Origin: Sphingobacteriales bacterium
GTDB lineage: Bacteria; Bacteroidota; Bacteroidia; Chitinophagales; Chitinophagaceae
Assembly (NCBI GenBank): GCA_024640385.1
Contig: JAHEFC010000057.1
Span: 1 to 13,937 of the forward strand
Direction: 5' to 3'
Length of the DNA stretch: 13,937 bases
The notes under the pieces are model-generated. The model was not told where the DNA came from. It was given only the letters and a program-made list of their open reading frames with translations, and made no database searches. Both the position numbers and the translations under genes were made by a program. This document shows positions 6,328-13,845 of the stretch, piece after piece (position 1 is the stretch's first letter; each line of letters begins with the position of its first letter).

Positions 6328-8523
6328 TTATAAATGTAATAGCCCTGCCTTGTACAGTGTATTTACCGGTTTATTATCCCAGAACAGTTCAAAATTTTCA
6401 AGTCCTGCTTTTTCATAATGCTCCTTAACCTGCCTCAGTGTCAGCTGTGATGGATTCTGGATACTTAGTAAAGGAAGTAAACTCAACAGCCATTCGCCTT
6501 TTGCAGGTTCTACACTGATCGTTAGTGTGGACCTCCGTGTCTGGAATGTTAGCGACATCATCTCCCAATGGTTCCCTTTTTTGGATCTCTGAACCATCTC
6601 TGCTTTGGGTTGAATGCCAAGCCAGATCACCCTGTTATTTGCATTGCCGTGTAGCACAGGTTCTTCTATGGCCCTCTTAATAAAATCCGGGGCAATAGTT
6701 GTTTTTGGTACTTTGAAATCAAACCATTTCTGCAGCGGGTAATCATAACAGGCGCTATGCATATAATTCAAAAGTGCTTTCTTCAATCCGAATCCGAATT
6801 TCTCATGATCCGCGCCCTGGGGATCTATATGTTCCAGGTCGTTGTTTGCAAAGCTGCCAACGGTTTCAGAGATTTTTTTCACTTTGTATTTCCCGGGCTC
6901 AAGTCCTACAGGGCTATGGGCAGTCATTGTGAACAGATGCCAGAAAGCGGATTGCAGTACGCCGGTTTCAAATAGCTGCCTTACCATTTCCAGTGAGTCG
7001 ATGGTTTCCTGTTCTGTTTGCGTAGGGAACCCATACATCAGGTAGGCATGCACCATGATGCCTGATTCGGTGAAATGTTTGCTGACCCTGGCTACCTGGG
7101 CCACGGTGATCCCTTTCTGGATGAGTTCCAGCAGTCGATCAGAAGCTACTTCAAGCCCGCCACTGACTGCAATACAGCCTGATGCCCGGAGGAGGAGGCA
7201 AAGGTCACGGGTGAAACTTTTTTCGAAACGTACATTGGTCCACCAGGTCACTACCAGCTTGCGTCGAATGATCTCGATCGCCAGTGATCGCATTAATGCC
7301 GGAGGTGCCGCTTCGTCAACAAAATGAAATCCGTTCTGCCCCGTCTGGGCGATCATTTCTTCCATCCTGTCCACCAGCAGTGATGCGGCAACAGGTTCGT
7401 AATTTTTTATGTAGTCCAGGGAGATGTCACAGAAAGTGCACTTTCCCCAATAACATCCATGCGCCATGGTGAGTTTATTCCATCGCCCGTCACTCCAGAG
7501 ACTGTGCATGGGATTCAACACTTCAATGGCTGAGATATATTTATCAAGTAGAAAATCACTGTAATCTGGTGTGCCTACCTGCCCTTGTTTATAGTCAGGG
7601 CTGGATTCATTATTGATATAAGTCACTACGCCATTCAACAGGGTGAATGTGCGTTTCAATTCATGCAATTCTTTTTTCCCTTCAATATATTGAATAAGGG
7701 TCTCGATTGGCGCTTCACCGTCGTCCAGTGTAATGAAATCATAGAACTCAAAAACACGGGGATCGCTGACTGATCGCAATTCTGTATTGGCAAATCCGCC
7801 GCCCATGGCTACTTTAACATCCGGATGATTCTTATGTATCCATTGTCCGCAACGCAGCGAGGTGTATAAATTTCCGGGAAATGGAACTGAGATGGCCACT
7901 AATCCGGGCTTCAGCTGCTCCATTTTTTTCTGAAGGATGTTGATCAGGATATGATCCAGGTATGTGTAATCCTGCTGTAAAGTGCTGTATAACTCATCAA
8001 ATGAATTGGCTGATCGTCCCAGTTTTTCTGCATAGCGTGAAAAACCAAAATGTTCATCTACGGTTTCTTTGATCAGGTCACTCAGGTCTTCCAGGTACAT
8101 AGTGGCCAGATGTTTTGCTTTGTCCTGGTTGCCCATGCTGCCAAATGCCCAGTTCAGATCGTCGAGCTGTACAAACCGGCTGGCTTCAGGCAGGAAATTC
8201 CGGGAGCAGATCAGGTGGGCAAGCGTGGGAAGTTTTCCCTGCAGAAAGAGTACCACATCATCAATGGTGCTGATATAGTCTTCTTTAAGTGCAACGATCC
8301 TTTCGGTGTTAGTTGAATAGGTAAGTTGATGGCTTTCGACGTCTGAGAAGAGTTTTTGCAATCCGGATTTAGAAAATAAAGCCAGCGTTACTTCAATGCC
8401 AAGATCGGCCTGGAAGGATCTGATATTTCTTGTATTCAGAAAACCCTTCAGGTAAGCCGTTGCCGGATACGGTGTATTGAGTTGGGTAAATGGCGGCGTT
8501 ATAAGGAAAACGGGAGCTTTCAA
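6328..8523 (-). CDS. radical SAM protein with a B12-binding-like N-terminal region
   Basis: This 731-residue protein opens like a cobalamin-binding Rossmann domain: VFLITPPFTQLNTPYPATAY (residues 5-24), then YLKGFLNTRNIRSFQADLGI. A mostly helical stretch of about 160 residues interrupts it before LVAISVPFPGN (208-218) and VKVAMGGGFAN (237-246). No DxHxxG cobalamin-ligand motif is seen. The radical SAM core carries the iron-sulfur cysteines C357, C362 and C365 in HGCYWGKCTFCD, spaced CX4CX2C and not the canonical CX3CX2C. Later core elements include FHFVDEAAPP (399-408), a GGLE element (455-458) and YLMYGFPTQTEQET (494-507). About 180 residues follow the core. The start is TTG: a TAA lies in frame four codons upstream and the next ATG would remove the first domain. 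It stands alone between two unrelated genes, so no substrate can be proposed. Confidence 0.87.
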   Translation of the reverse strand: MKAPVFLITPPFTQLNTPYPATAYLKGFLNTRNIRSFQADLGIEVTLALFSKSGLQKLFSDVESHQLTYSTNTERIVALKEDYISTIDDVVLFLQGKLPTLAHLICSRNFLPEASRFVQLDDLNWAFGSMGNQDKAKHLATMYLEDLSDLIKETVDEHFGFSRYAEKLGRSANSFDELYSTLQQDYTYLDHILINILQKKMEQLKPGLVAISVPFPGNLYTSLRCGQWIHKNHPDVKVAMGGGFANTELRSVSDPRVFEFYDFITLDDGEAPIETLIQYIEGKKELHELKRTFTLLNGVVTYINNESSPDYKQGQVGTPDYSDFLLDKYISAIEVLNPMHSLWSDGRWNKLTMAHGCYWGKCTFCDISLDYIKNYEPVAASLLVDRMEEMIAQTGQNGFHFVDEAAPPALMRSLAIEIIRRKLVVTWWTNVRFEKSFTRDLCLLLRASGCIAVSGGLEVASDRLLELIQKGITVAQVARVSKHFTESGIMVHAYLMYGFPTQTEQETIDSLEMVRQLFETGVLQSAFWHLFTMTAHSPVGLEPGKYKVKKISETVGSFANNDLEHIDPQGADHEKFGFGLKKALLNYMHSACYDYPLQKWFDFKVPKTTIAPDFIKRAIEEPVLHGNANNRVIWLGIQPKAEMVQRSKKGNHWEMMSLTFQTRRSTLTISVEPAKGEWLLSLLPLLSIQNPSQLTLRQVKEHYEKAGLENFELFWDNKPVNTLYKAGLLHL

Positions 8524-8524
8524 T

Positions 8525-8540
8525 CCGGCAGTTTAGCCGG
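8525..8540 (-). promoter_or_regulatory. small hairpin abutting the TTG start of the radical SAM gene
   Basis: CCGGC and GCCGG form a perfect 5-bp GC stem with a 6-nt loop, ending one base before the TTG codon. It occupies the position where a ribosome would load, and together with the rare TTG codon suggests low or controlled translation. The stem is short and could be chance. Confidence 0.3.
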
Positions 8541-8639
8541 TAAAATTAGGACATTGGGTAATTACATCGCGTTTTTATTGCTGATGCCGTATTGCGTACG
8601 ATAGTTATTCTTTAGTGATAAATAGGTTAGATATCAATT

Positions 8640-9764
8640 TTAAACACCTAAGGACCTGGAAATTTTTGCATGCCCTTTAAGTATCCGGTCGATCTCCTGT
8701 TGATCTGGTTCAACTGACCAATTACCTGGTTCTGATGTTCCTCCAAGAACTATTCCGTCTTTTCTCGGAAACATGTAAAGCAGGTTATCTTTTACAGGAA
8801 CAACGTAAGCATAATCTATTTCGGGCTGAGGTAAAAGAATGGCAAGCTGGCCGCGCACGGGGATCAATTCTTTGTCGGAGAAAAGCTTATTTGATCCCAG
8901 GCCTGTACAATTCATTACAACTGGTTCAGGGAGGGCAGCTATATCGCTGGTGTTGTTGAATTCCCTGATCACTAAGTTCCCGCCGAAAAGAAGAAAATCT
9001 CTCATCAATGCATTCAGATATACAGGCGGTTCTATCAACATCGCACTAAGCTGTTGAGCATAATCGAATCCAAAATACTCGGACGGGTTTTGATGCTCAT
9101 TAACATTGGGGTAAAGTTCTTTACCTCCCGGGTACTCTTCTGCATGCCCCAGGAAATATTGGTCTATCCATCTCACACCATAATATTCACCCACATAATC
9201 CTGGAACATCCGGTAAGAGATTTTGCAGGCTGCATTGAACTGGTCCATGAACTTACTATTCACTTTTGTTTTGTCGTATACCGAGGTGGGGAACCATAAT
9301 GCGCCCGCGATATTTGAGGTGGTTTCCGGCGGTAAAACCTTTGCATAGATGGTGACCTTGAATCCTTTTTTCTGGAGCAGCCTTGCTGTAGACAACCCGA
9401 TCACTCCGCAGCCCAGAACAGCGTAGCTTTTTGCGGTAGTTTGCAGGGCCATGTCTACAGCTAATTTTGCTGTTCCCCAGGAGAGCGTCACACCTGCACC
9501 TCCATGCCCATAATTATGGATCACCAGCTTGTCGTTGATCTTTTCAGCCCTGAGCACAAATCCGGAAGGCCTGAATGGCCTGAGCCCTACTACAGTTCTG
9601 ATCACTCTCTCATGGATCGCGCGCACCGGTTTGAAAACATCATCCCCGGATCTCGGAATGAAATTTTCTGACGCCCGTGAAGGGAAGCCAAGACCAGTTC
9701 CCGCGGCAGTTATACCTGCCAGTTTGAGAAATTCTCTGCGCGCATGTGTAGATCTATCTTTCAT
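8640..9764 (-). CDS. Tat-exported D-amino-acid-oxidase-like flavoprotein, circularly permuted
   Basis: This is a complete 374-residue FAD oxidoreductase of the DAO family. It begins with a twin-arginine signal (ARREFLKLAG, residues 8-17), so it should be exported folded with its flavin. After a linker, residues 53-106 hold the block that ends ordinary D-amino-acid oxidases: VVGLRPFRPSGF, then VIHNYGHGGAGVTLSWGTA (81-99). Only then comes the FAD Rossmann motif VLGCGVIGLSTA (116-127), TSNIAGALWFP (149-159), VVMNCTGLGS (282-291), VRGQLAIL (303-310) and GIVLGGTSEPGNWS (337-350), close to the C-terminus. The order is therefore C-terminal block first, that is, a circular permutation. The usual substrate-carboxylate arginine (in pig DAAO the R of QIRLERE) aligns with V70 in GFVLRAEK, so the substrate may not be a classical D-amino acid. 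It lies 53 bp downstream of a cupin gene. Family certain, reaction uncertain. Confidence 0.88.
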   Translation of the reverse strand: MKDRSTHARREFLKLAGITAAGTGLGFPSRASENFIPRSGDDVFKPVRAIHERVIRTVVGLRPFRPSGFVLRAEKINDKLVIHNYGHGGAGVTLSWGTAKLAVDMALQTTAKSYAVLGCGVIGLSTARLLQKKGFKVTIYAKVLPPETTSNIAGALWFPTSVYDKTKVNSKFMDQFNAACKISYRMFQDYVGEYYGVRWIDQYFLGHAEEYPGGKELYPNVNEHQNPSEYFGFDYAQQLSAMLIEPPVYLNALMRDFLLFGGNLVIREFNNTSDIAALPEPVVMNCTGLGSNKLFSDKELIPVRGQLAILLPQPEIDYAYVVPVKDNLLYMFPRKDGIVLGGTSEPGNWSVEPDQQEIDRILKGHAKISRSLGV

Positions 9765-9817
9765 TTGTACGAAAGTTAATCTTAATTACTAATAGCATGG
9801 TTTGGATGAACTCTATT

Positions 9818-10375
9818 TCATTTTGCCTTCAATGGTTCCGGAGAATCTTTAAAATGCGGGTATTTCCCCAGGAACCTGCCTATATGATAGGTGAGGGGCA
9901 AGATGATCTTTTTAACAAACCAGGGTAGACCAGGGACATCAAATTCAGAAGAGTAACGCGTTAACAGGTAAGCGCCATCAAATTTTTCAGGTTCTGCTTT
10001 CCCGGATTTATTCTGGGCAGCAAAAAGTGAACTGAGGAAAAATACTGTGGAGTTGGCGGGTTCAACATAACCTTTGCAGTGAAGAATATCCTGTCCATCG
10101 TTCCAGAATCGATGGGGTACTCCTCGCCTGAATACTATCGTTTCGCCTGCTTCAGCATATTGTTTCGGCTCGCCCAGGATCTCATATCCCAGCCGGCCAC
10201 TAACCACGGTGAACACTTCGTCTTGAAGCCAATGGGTATGCATGACCGGGCCAACACCCGGTACAACATGGTTTTCAGCAAGTACTCTTTCTCCGGTTTC
10301 GGTTTTTTCAATTCCGATGAATGTCAGAGTTTCACCTATGGAATTTTTGATCGTGTGAGGATAGCTGATATTCAT
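9818..10375 (-). CDS. single-domain cupin protein
   Basis: This 185-residue protein carries one cupin barrel, roughly residues 25-100. Motif 1 is PVMHTHWLQDEVFTVVSGRL (43-62), with metal-ligand candidates H46, H48 and E53. Motif 2 is AGETIVFRRGVPHRFWNDG (76-94), with H88. A complete His-His-Glu-His set implies a bound divalent metal. The remaining 80 residues (YLLTRYSSEFDVPGLPWF, then a hydrophobic segment around 150-165, IILPLTYHIGRFLG) form an extra C-terminal part that could contact membrane or a partner. No signal peptide is present, unlike the two flanking oxidases. It sits between two Tat-signal flavin oxidases on the same strand. Whether it acts as dioxygenase, isomerase or sensor cannot be told. 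Confidence 0.87.
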   Translation of the reverse strand: MNISYPHTIKNSIGETLTFIGIEKTETGERVLAENHVVPGVGPVMHTHWLQDEVFTVVSGRLGYEILGEPKQYAEAGETIVFRRGVPHRFWNDGQDILHCKGYVEPANSTVFFLSSLFAAQNKSGKAEPEKFDGAYLLTRYSSEFDVPGLPWFVKKIILPLTYHIGRFLGKYPHFKDSPEPLKAK

Positions 10376-10401
10376 TGCTTACTGTGTTTGGTGCAATGAA
10401 G

Positions 10402-10443
10402 ATAGGTCTGGCATTCGCCCATCAATGATGGCGAAAGACCTAT
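10402..10443. terminator. long imperfect hairpin between oxidase and cupin genes
   Basis: ATAGGTCT (10402-10409) pairs with AGACCTAT (10436-10443). Inside, TTCG and CCATC pair with GATGGCGAA around an AAT loop, with a 4-nt and a 1-nt bulge; about 17 pairs in total. It lies in the 119-bp gap after the hydroxy-acid oxidase and 27 bp before the cupin start. On the minus strand it is followed by TCTTCATTG, only weakly U-rich, so it may be an attenuator or processing site instead of a full terminator. Confidence 0.45.
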
Positions 10444-10494
10444 TGAGAATTGTTTTGCATCAATTGAGGAAATCAGCAGATCTACTGTTTTGTA

Positions 10495-11664
10495 CTATCC
10501 CTGCCAGATGGCAGAAGCGTCGATGCTGGCGATAGACGCTTTTCCAGATAATGCCATTGCATATTCAAATTCTTTTCTGAGGATATTCATCGTTTTGGTA
10601 ACGCCGTCTGCGCCACCGCAGGCAAGTCCAAAACAGACAGGCTTCCCAACAAGTACAGCATTAGCGCCAAGGGCCAATGCCTTCAATACATCTGTTCCCC
10701 TTCTGATCCCCCCGTCCATCAGTACGGGTATTCTTTTGTTCACCTTTGCTGCAATTTTGGGCAACACTTCTATGGTTGCGGGCACAGTATCCAGGTTCCT
10801 GCCACTGTGATTGGAAACAATGACGCCGGATGCTCCTGACTGTATTGCTTTTTCGGCATCATCCGGATTTAAAATGCCTTTTAACAAAACGGGCAATTTT
10901 GTGATCGACCTGAACCACTCAAGATCTTTCCAGGTCAGGGCTTTTTTGAATTGCAGGGCCTGTCCCTTGGCTGCAAAACCAGTATCGATCATGTACGGGG
11001 GCTTCAGATCATCAGGAAGTTTGAATCCCGCTTTTTGCTGGCGGTTCCTGACGCCCGAAACAGGGGTATCAACGGTAATGCAAAGCGCCTTGCAACCTTG
11101 CGCTTCCACTTTTTGCACCAGGTCTTTTACGAATGATCTGTCGTCCACCACGTATAACTGGAACCATAGGGGTCCTGTTGCCACTTTTGCAATGTCTTCA
11201 ATAGGCGTTGTGGTGAAAGAGCTTACACAATATAGCGCGGAAGCGGCCCCTGCGCCTCTGGCCGTAGCCAGTTCGCCTTGCGGGTGCATCAGTTTGTGGA
11301 ATGCGGTTGGTGCGATGAGTATCGGGTAGGGAAGGTCCAGGCCAAATAGCGAGATCTTTGTATCAATTTTGCTCACGTCGTTTAGTACACTGGTCTGAAG
11401 TTTTACCTTGTCAAGTGCTTCCCGGTTCCATTTTACGGTGAATTCATCTGCAGCACCGCTGGCTACAAATTCATAGGCCATGTGCGACATATGGTTCTGT
11501 GCGATCTTTTCGAAGTCGTACAGGTTGATGATCTCATCAAGATTCGCAGGATCATGACTGAATTGGAGAACTTGGGGAGATTTGGCATCCGCTGAAACTG
11601 GTAAAACGGAAGCTCCTGCAAGGGCGCCCATGGACTTAAGTAGGTTTCTCCGTGTATATTTCAT
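10495..11664 (-). CDS. Tat-exported FMN-dependent 2-hydroxy-acid oxidase
   Basis: This 389-residue protein belongs to the glycolate/lactate oxidase family, which oxidises a 2-hydroxy acid to the 2-oxo acid with FMN. A twin-arginine signal opens it (YTRRNLLKSMG, residues 3-13). The TIM-barrel part starts near residue 45. Family catalytic residues can be placed by alignment with spinach glycolate oxidase: Y64 (AYEFVASGA), Y171 (QLYVV), R206, K262 (LLKGI), H286 and R289 (VSNHSGRNLD). The FMN-phosphate loop is DGGIRRGTDVLKALALGANA (317-336). The usual NHGGRQ motif is NHSGRN here, with S287 for Gly and N290 for Gln. Most members are cytosolic or bound to the inner membrane face, so Tat export is notable. 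It lies upstream of the cupin and the DAO-like oxidase. The substrate is not determinable; lactate, glycolate or a longer hydroxy acid are all possible. Confidence 0.92.
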   Translation of the reverse strand: MKYTRRNLLKSMGALAGASVLPVSADAKSPQVLQFSHDPANLDEIINLYDFEKIAQNHMSHMAYEFVASGAADEFTVKWNREALDKVKLQTSVLNDVSKIDTKISLFGLDLPYPILIAPTAFHKLMHPQGELATARGAGAASALYCVSSFTTTPIEDIAKVATGPLWFQLYVVDDRSFVKDLVQKVEAQGCKALCITVDTPVSGVRNRQQKAGFKLPDDLKPPYMIDTGFAAKGQALQFKKALTWKDLEWFRSITKLPVLLKGILNPDDAEKAIQSGASGVIVSNHSGRNLDTVPATIEVLPKIAAKVNKRIPVLMDGGIRRGTDVLKALALGANAVLVGKPVCFGLACGGADGVTKTMNILRKEFEYAMALSGKASIASIDASAIWQG

Positions 11665-11745
11665 ATAACTGTTATTAAGGCTTTGGTCAATATAGGCATA
11701 TAAAATCAGTTGTTAGAGTTGAAGGTTTTGTTTGCCCAGGGTGAC

Positions 11746-12477
11746 TTACAGTGACGAGATCTTTGCTTGTTCATTCCATACGGCAACATCCACTCCTTTG
11801 ATGATCAGCCAGAGGCAGAGTGATAGTTCTGCTATGAATGGAGGCAGCAAAATTGCGGGGAACAGCATAGTTGATATGGTTGGTGCAAGAATGAGTGCAA
11901 AGCTGTTAAAAAGGTAACAGACACCGGCGATCTGCAGCCCTATGCCCAATACGCCGGGAAGAAATGCCGAGATTCGGATCAGGTATCCGATGACCAGGGA
12001 GGAACAGCCAAAAAATATTAATCCTATGCCAAATCCGTAAGAATGGGCTTTGATAAACAGGAAGGAAAGAGTCTGGAGTTGCTGCAGACTGAAAGGAGTC
12101 AGGTATTCATCATTCCTTAATAGAAATAAAGGCATGACCAGGTTGAATTTATTGGCTACCAGCACTGCCGTTTGCACAAGGTTCAGTAAGACTGCCAGCA
12201 CAATCAGTTTTCTGTTGACTGGCCAGAATAATACAATATAAGCCAACATCACTACGAGGTCACAAACATGCATCAGCAGATCACCGGCTATTCCCAGTCG
12301 CCATAGTGTGGGTGAAGCTGCGAGGTTGTGCGCCGTAGCAGCAGCATCTCCCGGAACAATGATGGAATTCCTCACAAACATTTCCCCCAGGAAGCCGGTA
12401 ATGATGATGATGAGATATGCGTATCCTCCTATGCGGGCATAAGTATTGGGTGAAGTGGTTGTAGGTTGATATGTCAT
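11746..12477 (-). CDS. DUF4386 family integral membrane protein
   Basis: This 243-residue protein consists largely of hydrophobic helices at about 17-35, 62-84, 89-110, 140-167, 171-197 and 203-228. Family features of DUF4386 are visible: the opening YARIGGYAYLIIIITGF (13-29), a periplasmic loop with VPGDAAATAHNLAASP (41-56), and FGIGLIFFGCSSLVIGYLI with the following FLPGVLGIGL (149-181). No catalytic motif is known for the family. It starts 24 bp after the small ThrE-like subunit and is probably cotranscribed with the exporter pair. A functional link with the transporter is inference only. Confidence 0.85.
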   Translation of the reverse strand: MTYQPTTTSPNTYARIGGYAYLIIIITGFLGEMFVRNSIIVPGDAAATAHNLAASPTLWRLGIAGDLLMHVCDLVVMLAYIVLFWPVNRKLIVLAVLLNLVQTAVLVANKFNLVMPLFLLRNDEYLTPFSLQQLQTLSFLFIKAHSYGFGIGLIFFGCSSLVIGYLIRISAFLPGVLGIGLQIAGVCYLFNSFALILAPTISTMLFPAILLPPFIAELSLCLWLIIKGVDVAVWNEQAKISSL

Positions 12478-12501
12478 TGGGTTGTGTTTATGAAACAGTG
12501 G

Positions 12502-12999
12502 CTAATCGTCAGTATCTCCAGATAAGAATCTTAGATTTTTTGTGCTTTCAATTCGAAGCAGGAGCGTTGGCAGTGTGACTCCGATCGAAAGGGCCATGAT
12601 CACAAAAAGCGTCATGATGCCATAATGTGCCGTACTGGTCAGTACTTCAGATTCTGCGTGATTGATGAATCGGATAACTCCCAACATGGTGCGGTAAGCG
12701 AAAGATCCGGGCACCAGGGGTATTACAGCAGGAATACTGATGATAATGGGCGGTACATGCACCCTGTGGGAAATTGGAATGCTGATAAAACCAATTATTG
12801 ATGCAGCAATCAGGGAAGCGATAATGATACCTCCACCCGAATTGGGATGGAGTATCAAAAATTTCACCAGGCCGGCAATAAAGCCACACATATAGATGGC
12901 GGGCAAGCCATGCTTCGGGGAATTAAACAAAACGGCAAATCCAAGTGCAGCACATCCGCACCAGAAAGCATTGAATAAAATGTCCAGCCACACTATCAT
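12502..12999 (-). CDS. small subunit of split ThrE-type exporter (ThrE_2/DUF3815, YjjB-like)
   Basis: This 165-residue membrane protein has about five helices (5-25, 33-50, 55-77, 84-110, 126-148). The ThrE_2 hallmark is IPLVPGSFAYRTMLG (93-107), preceded by HPNSGGGIIIASLIAASIIG. It corresponds to the C-terminal half of one-chain threonine/serine exporters such as corynebacterial ThrE and to YjjB of the E. coli YjjPB pair, which is linked to succinate export. Its ATG overlaps the TGA of the large subunit (12996-12999, ATGA), so translation is coupled and equal amounts of both subunits are expected. The substrate is not fixed by sequence. Confidence 0.9.
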   Translation of the reverse strand: MIVWLDILFNAFWCGCAALGFAVLFNSPKHGLPAIYMCGFIAGLVKFLILHPNSGGGIIIASLIAASIIGFISIPISHRVHVPPIIISIPAVIPLVPGSFAYRTMLGVIRFINHAESEVLTSTAHYGIMTLFVIMALSIGVTLPTLLLRIESTKNLRFLSGDTDD

Positions 13000-13775
13000 C
13001 CCTTGAAATTAAAAACATAAAGTATAGTTGCCAGTCCGGCCGCAATGCCAAATGCATGAATAGATGCATTTATACCCCTGTCTACACCATTAATGATATA
13101 TCCATCCATCAGATCTATGAAAGAGTTGATCAGTGGTACACCCGGGATCAGGAACAGCGTACATGTTGCAAATGCATGATCAAATGTTGAATTTATACCA
13201 GACTTCCAACTTATCCCTATGACAAGTGCGGCGATAACCGCACTACAATATGTGATCAGATAGGTGTTGAACTTCCTTTTGACCATTTCCTGTTTTAGAA
13301 AAAGCCCGGTGACTGTTGCCAGGAAAGTGATTCCCATCTCAATGAAGTTGCCGCCAAATGTATAACAGAAAGAAGCTCCGGCCAGACCCACCAGGAATAG
13401 AATGACTACTCTATGGTAATTATCTTGACGTAATGCTTTGTTGAGTTCTGAATAAGTAAAGTCTAATGTGCTCTTTTTTTCTTTTACATCCCAACTCAAA
13501 CGACTGACGGCAGCAATCACCCGGAAGTCTGACCCTGGCTGGGAAACCATGCTTCGTGTGCCCGAGAAGATGTTTTCCTGTGATCCGGAGTGAAGCGTCA
13601 GTGAAATATTCCTTGTACTCAGATCAATATTGGCTTCGTATCCAAAAGCTTCTGCAAATCTGTTGAGATTGGTTATGATGCGTTTACTGCCGGCACCGGC
13701 TTTCAATAACGCAATGCCTGCCTGAAGTAGAATTTTACCAAGTTCCGCAGGTTCATTTTGATAATATTCACTCAT
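12996..13775 (-). CDS. large subunit of split ThrE-type exporter (ThrE_1/DUF1212, YjjP-like)
   Basis: From the ATG at 13775 this is 259 residues. A soluble N-terminal part of about 115 residues contains ILLQAGIALLKAGAGSKRI (15-33), the family's opening helix. Five membrane helices follow (122-140, 145-161, 172-190, 203-222, 238-256). The conserved FLIPGVPLINSFIDLMDG block (208-225) is the ThrE_1 hallmark and probably lines the transport path. The frame extends to a TTG at 13799, but that codon lies inside the -7 promoter box, so transcription would begin after it; the ATG is therefore the start. With the overlapping small subunit it forms a two-chain exporter of small amino or organic acids. 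Probable first gene of a three-gene unit with the small subunit and the DUF4386 protein. Confidence 0.9.
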   Translation of the reverse strand: MSEYYQNEPAELGKILLQAGIALLKAGAGSKRIITNLNRFAEAFGYEANIDLSTRNISLTLHSGSQENIFSGTRSMVSQPGSDFRVIAAVSRLSWDVKEKKSTLDFTYSELNKALRQDNYHRVVILFLVGLAGASFCYTFGGNFIEMGITFLATVTGLFLKQEMVKRKFNTYLITYCSAVIAALVIGISWKSGINSTFDHAFATCTLFLIPGVPLINSFIDLMDGYIINGVDRGINASIHAFGIAAGLATILYVFNFKG

Positions 13776-13796
13776 TAAAAAATTGGATCTATTGTT

Positions 13797-13829
13797 CAAA
13801 TATACACCAGTAGCTCTGCTCTTAACAAG
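13797..13829 (-). promoter_or_regulatory. Bacteroidota-type promoter for the exporter operon
   Basis: On the minus strand, CTTG (complement of 13826-13829) is followed after 21 nt by TATATTTG (complement of 13797-13804). The second is an exact match to the TAnnTTTG -7 element of Bacteroidota housekeeping promoters; the first is a partial match to the -33 TTTG. Transcription should start around 13788-13792, giving a leader of only about 15 nt before the ATG at 13775. Confidence 0.6.
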
Positions 13830-13845
13830 TTCATTACCAGATGAT

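Noticed and set aside
10811..11329. 172-codon plus-strand frame opposite the hydroxy-acid oxidase
   Set aside because: Antisense to a gene with clear catalytic motifs; Cys/Ser/Pro-rich composition typical of a shadow frame.
12647..12889. 80-codon minus-strand frame inside the small ThrE subunit
   Set aside because: Fully contained in a well-supported membrane-protein gene in another frame, with odd composition and no recognisable domain.
1166..13775. Mobile element or genomic island
   Set aside because: No transposase, integrase, terminal repeats, tRNA or att-like duplication seen, and base composition appears even.
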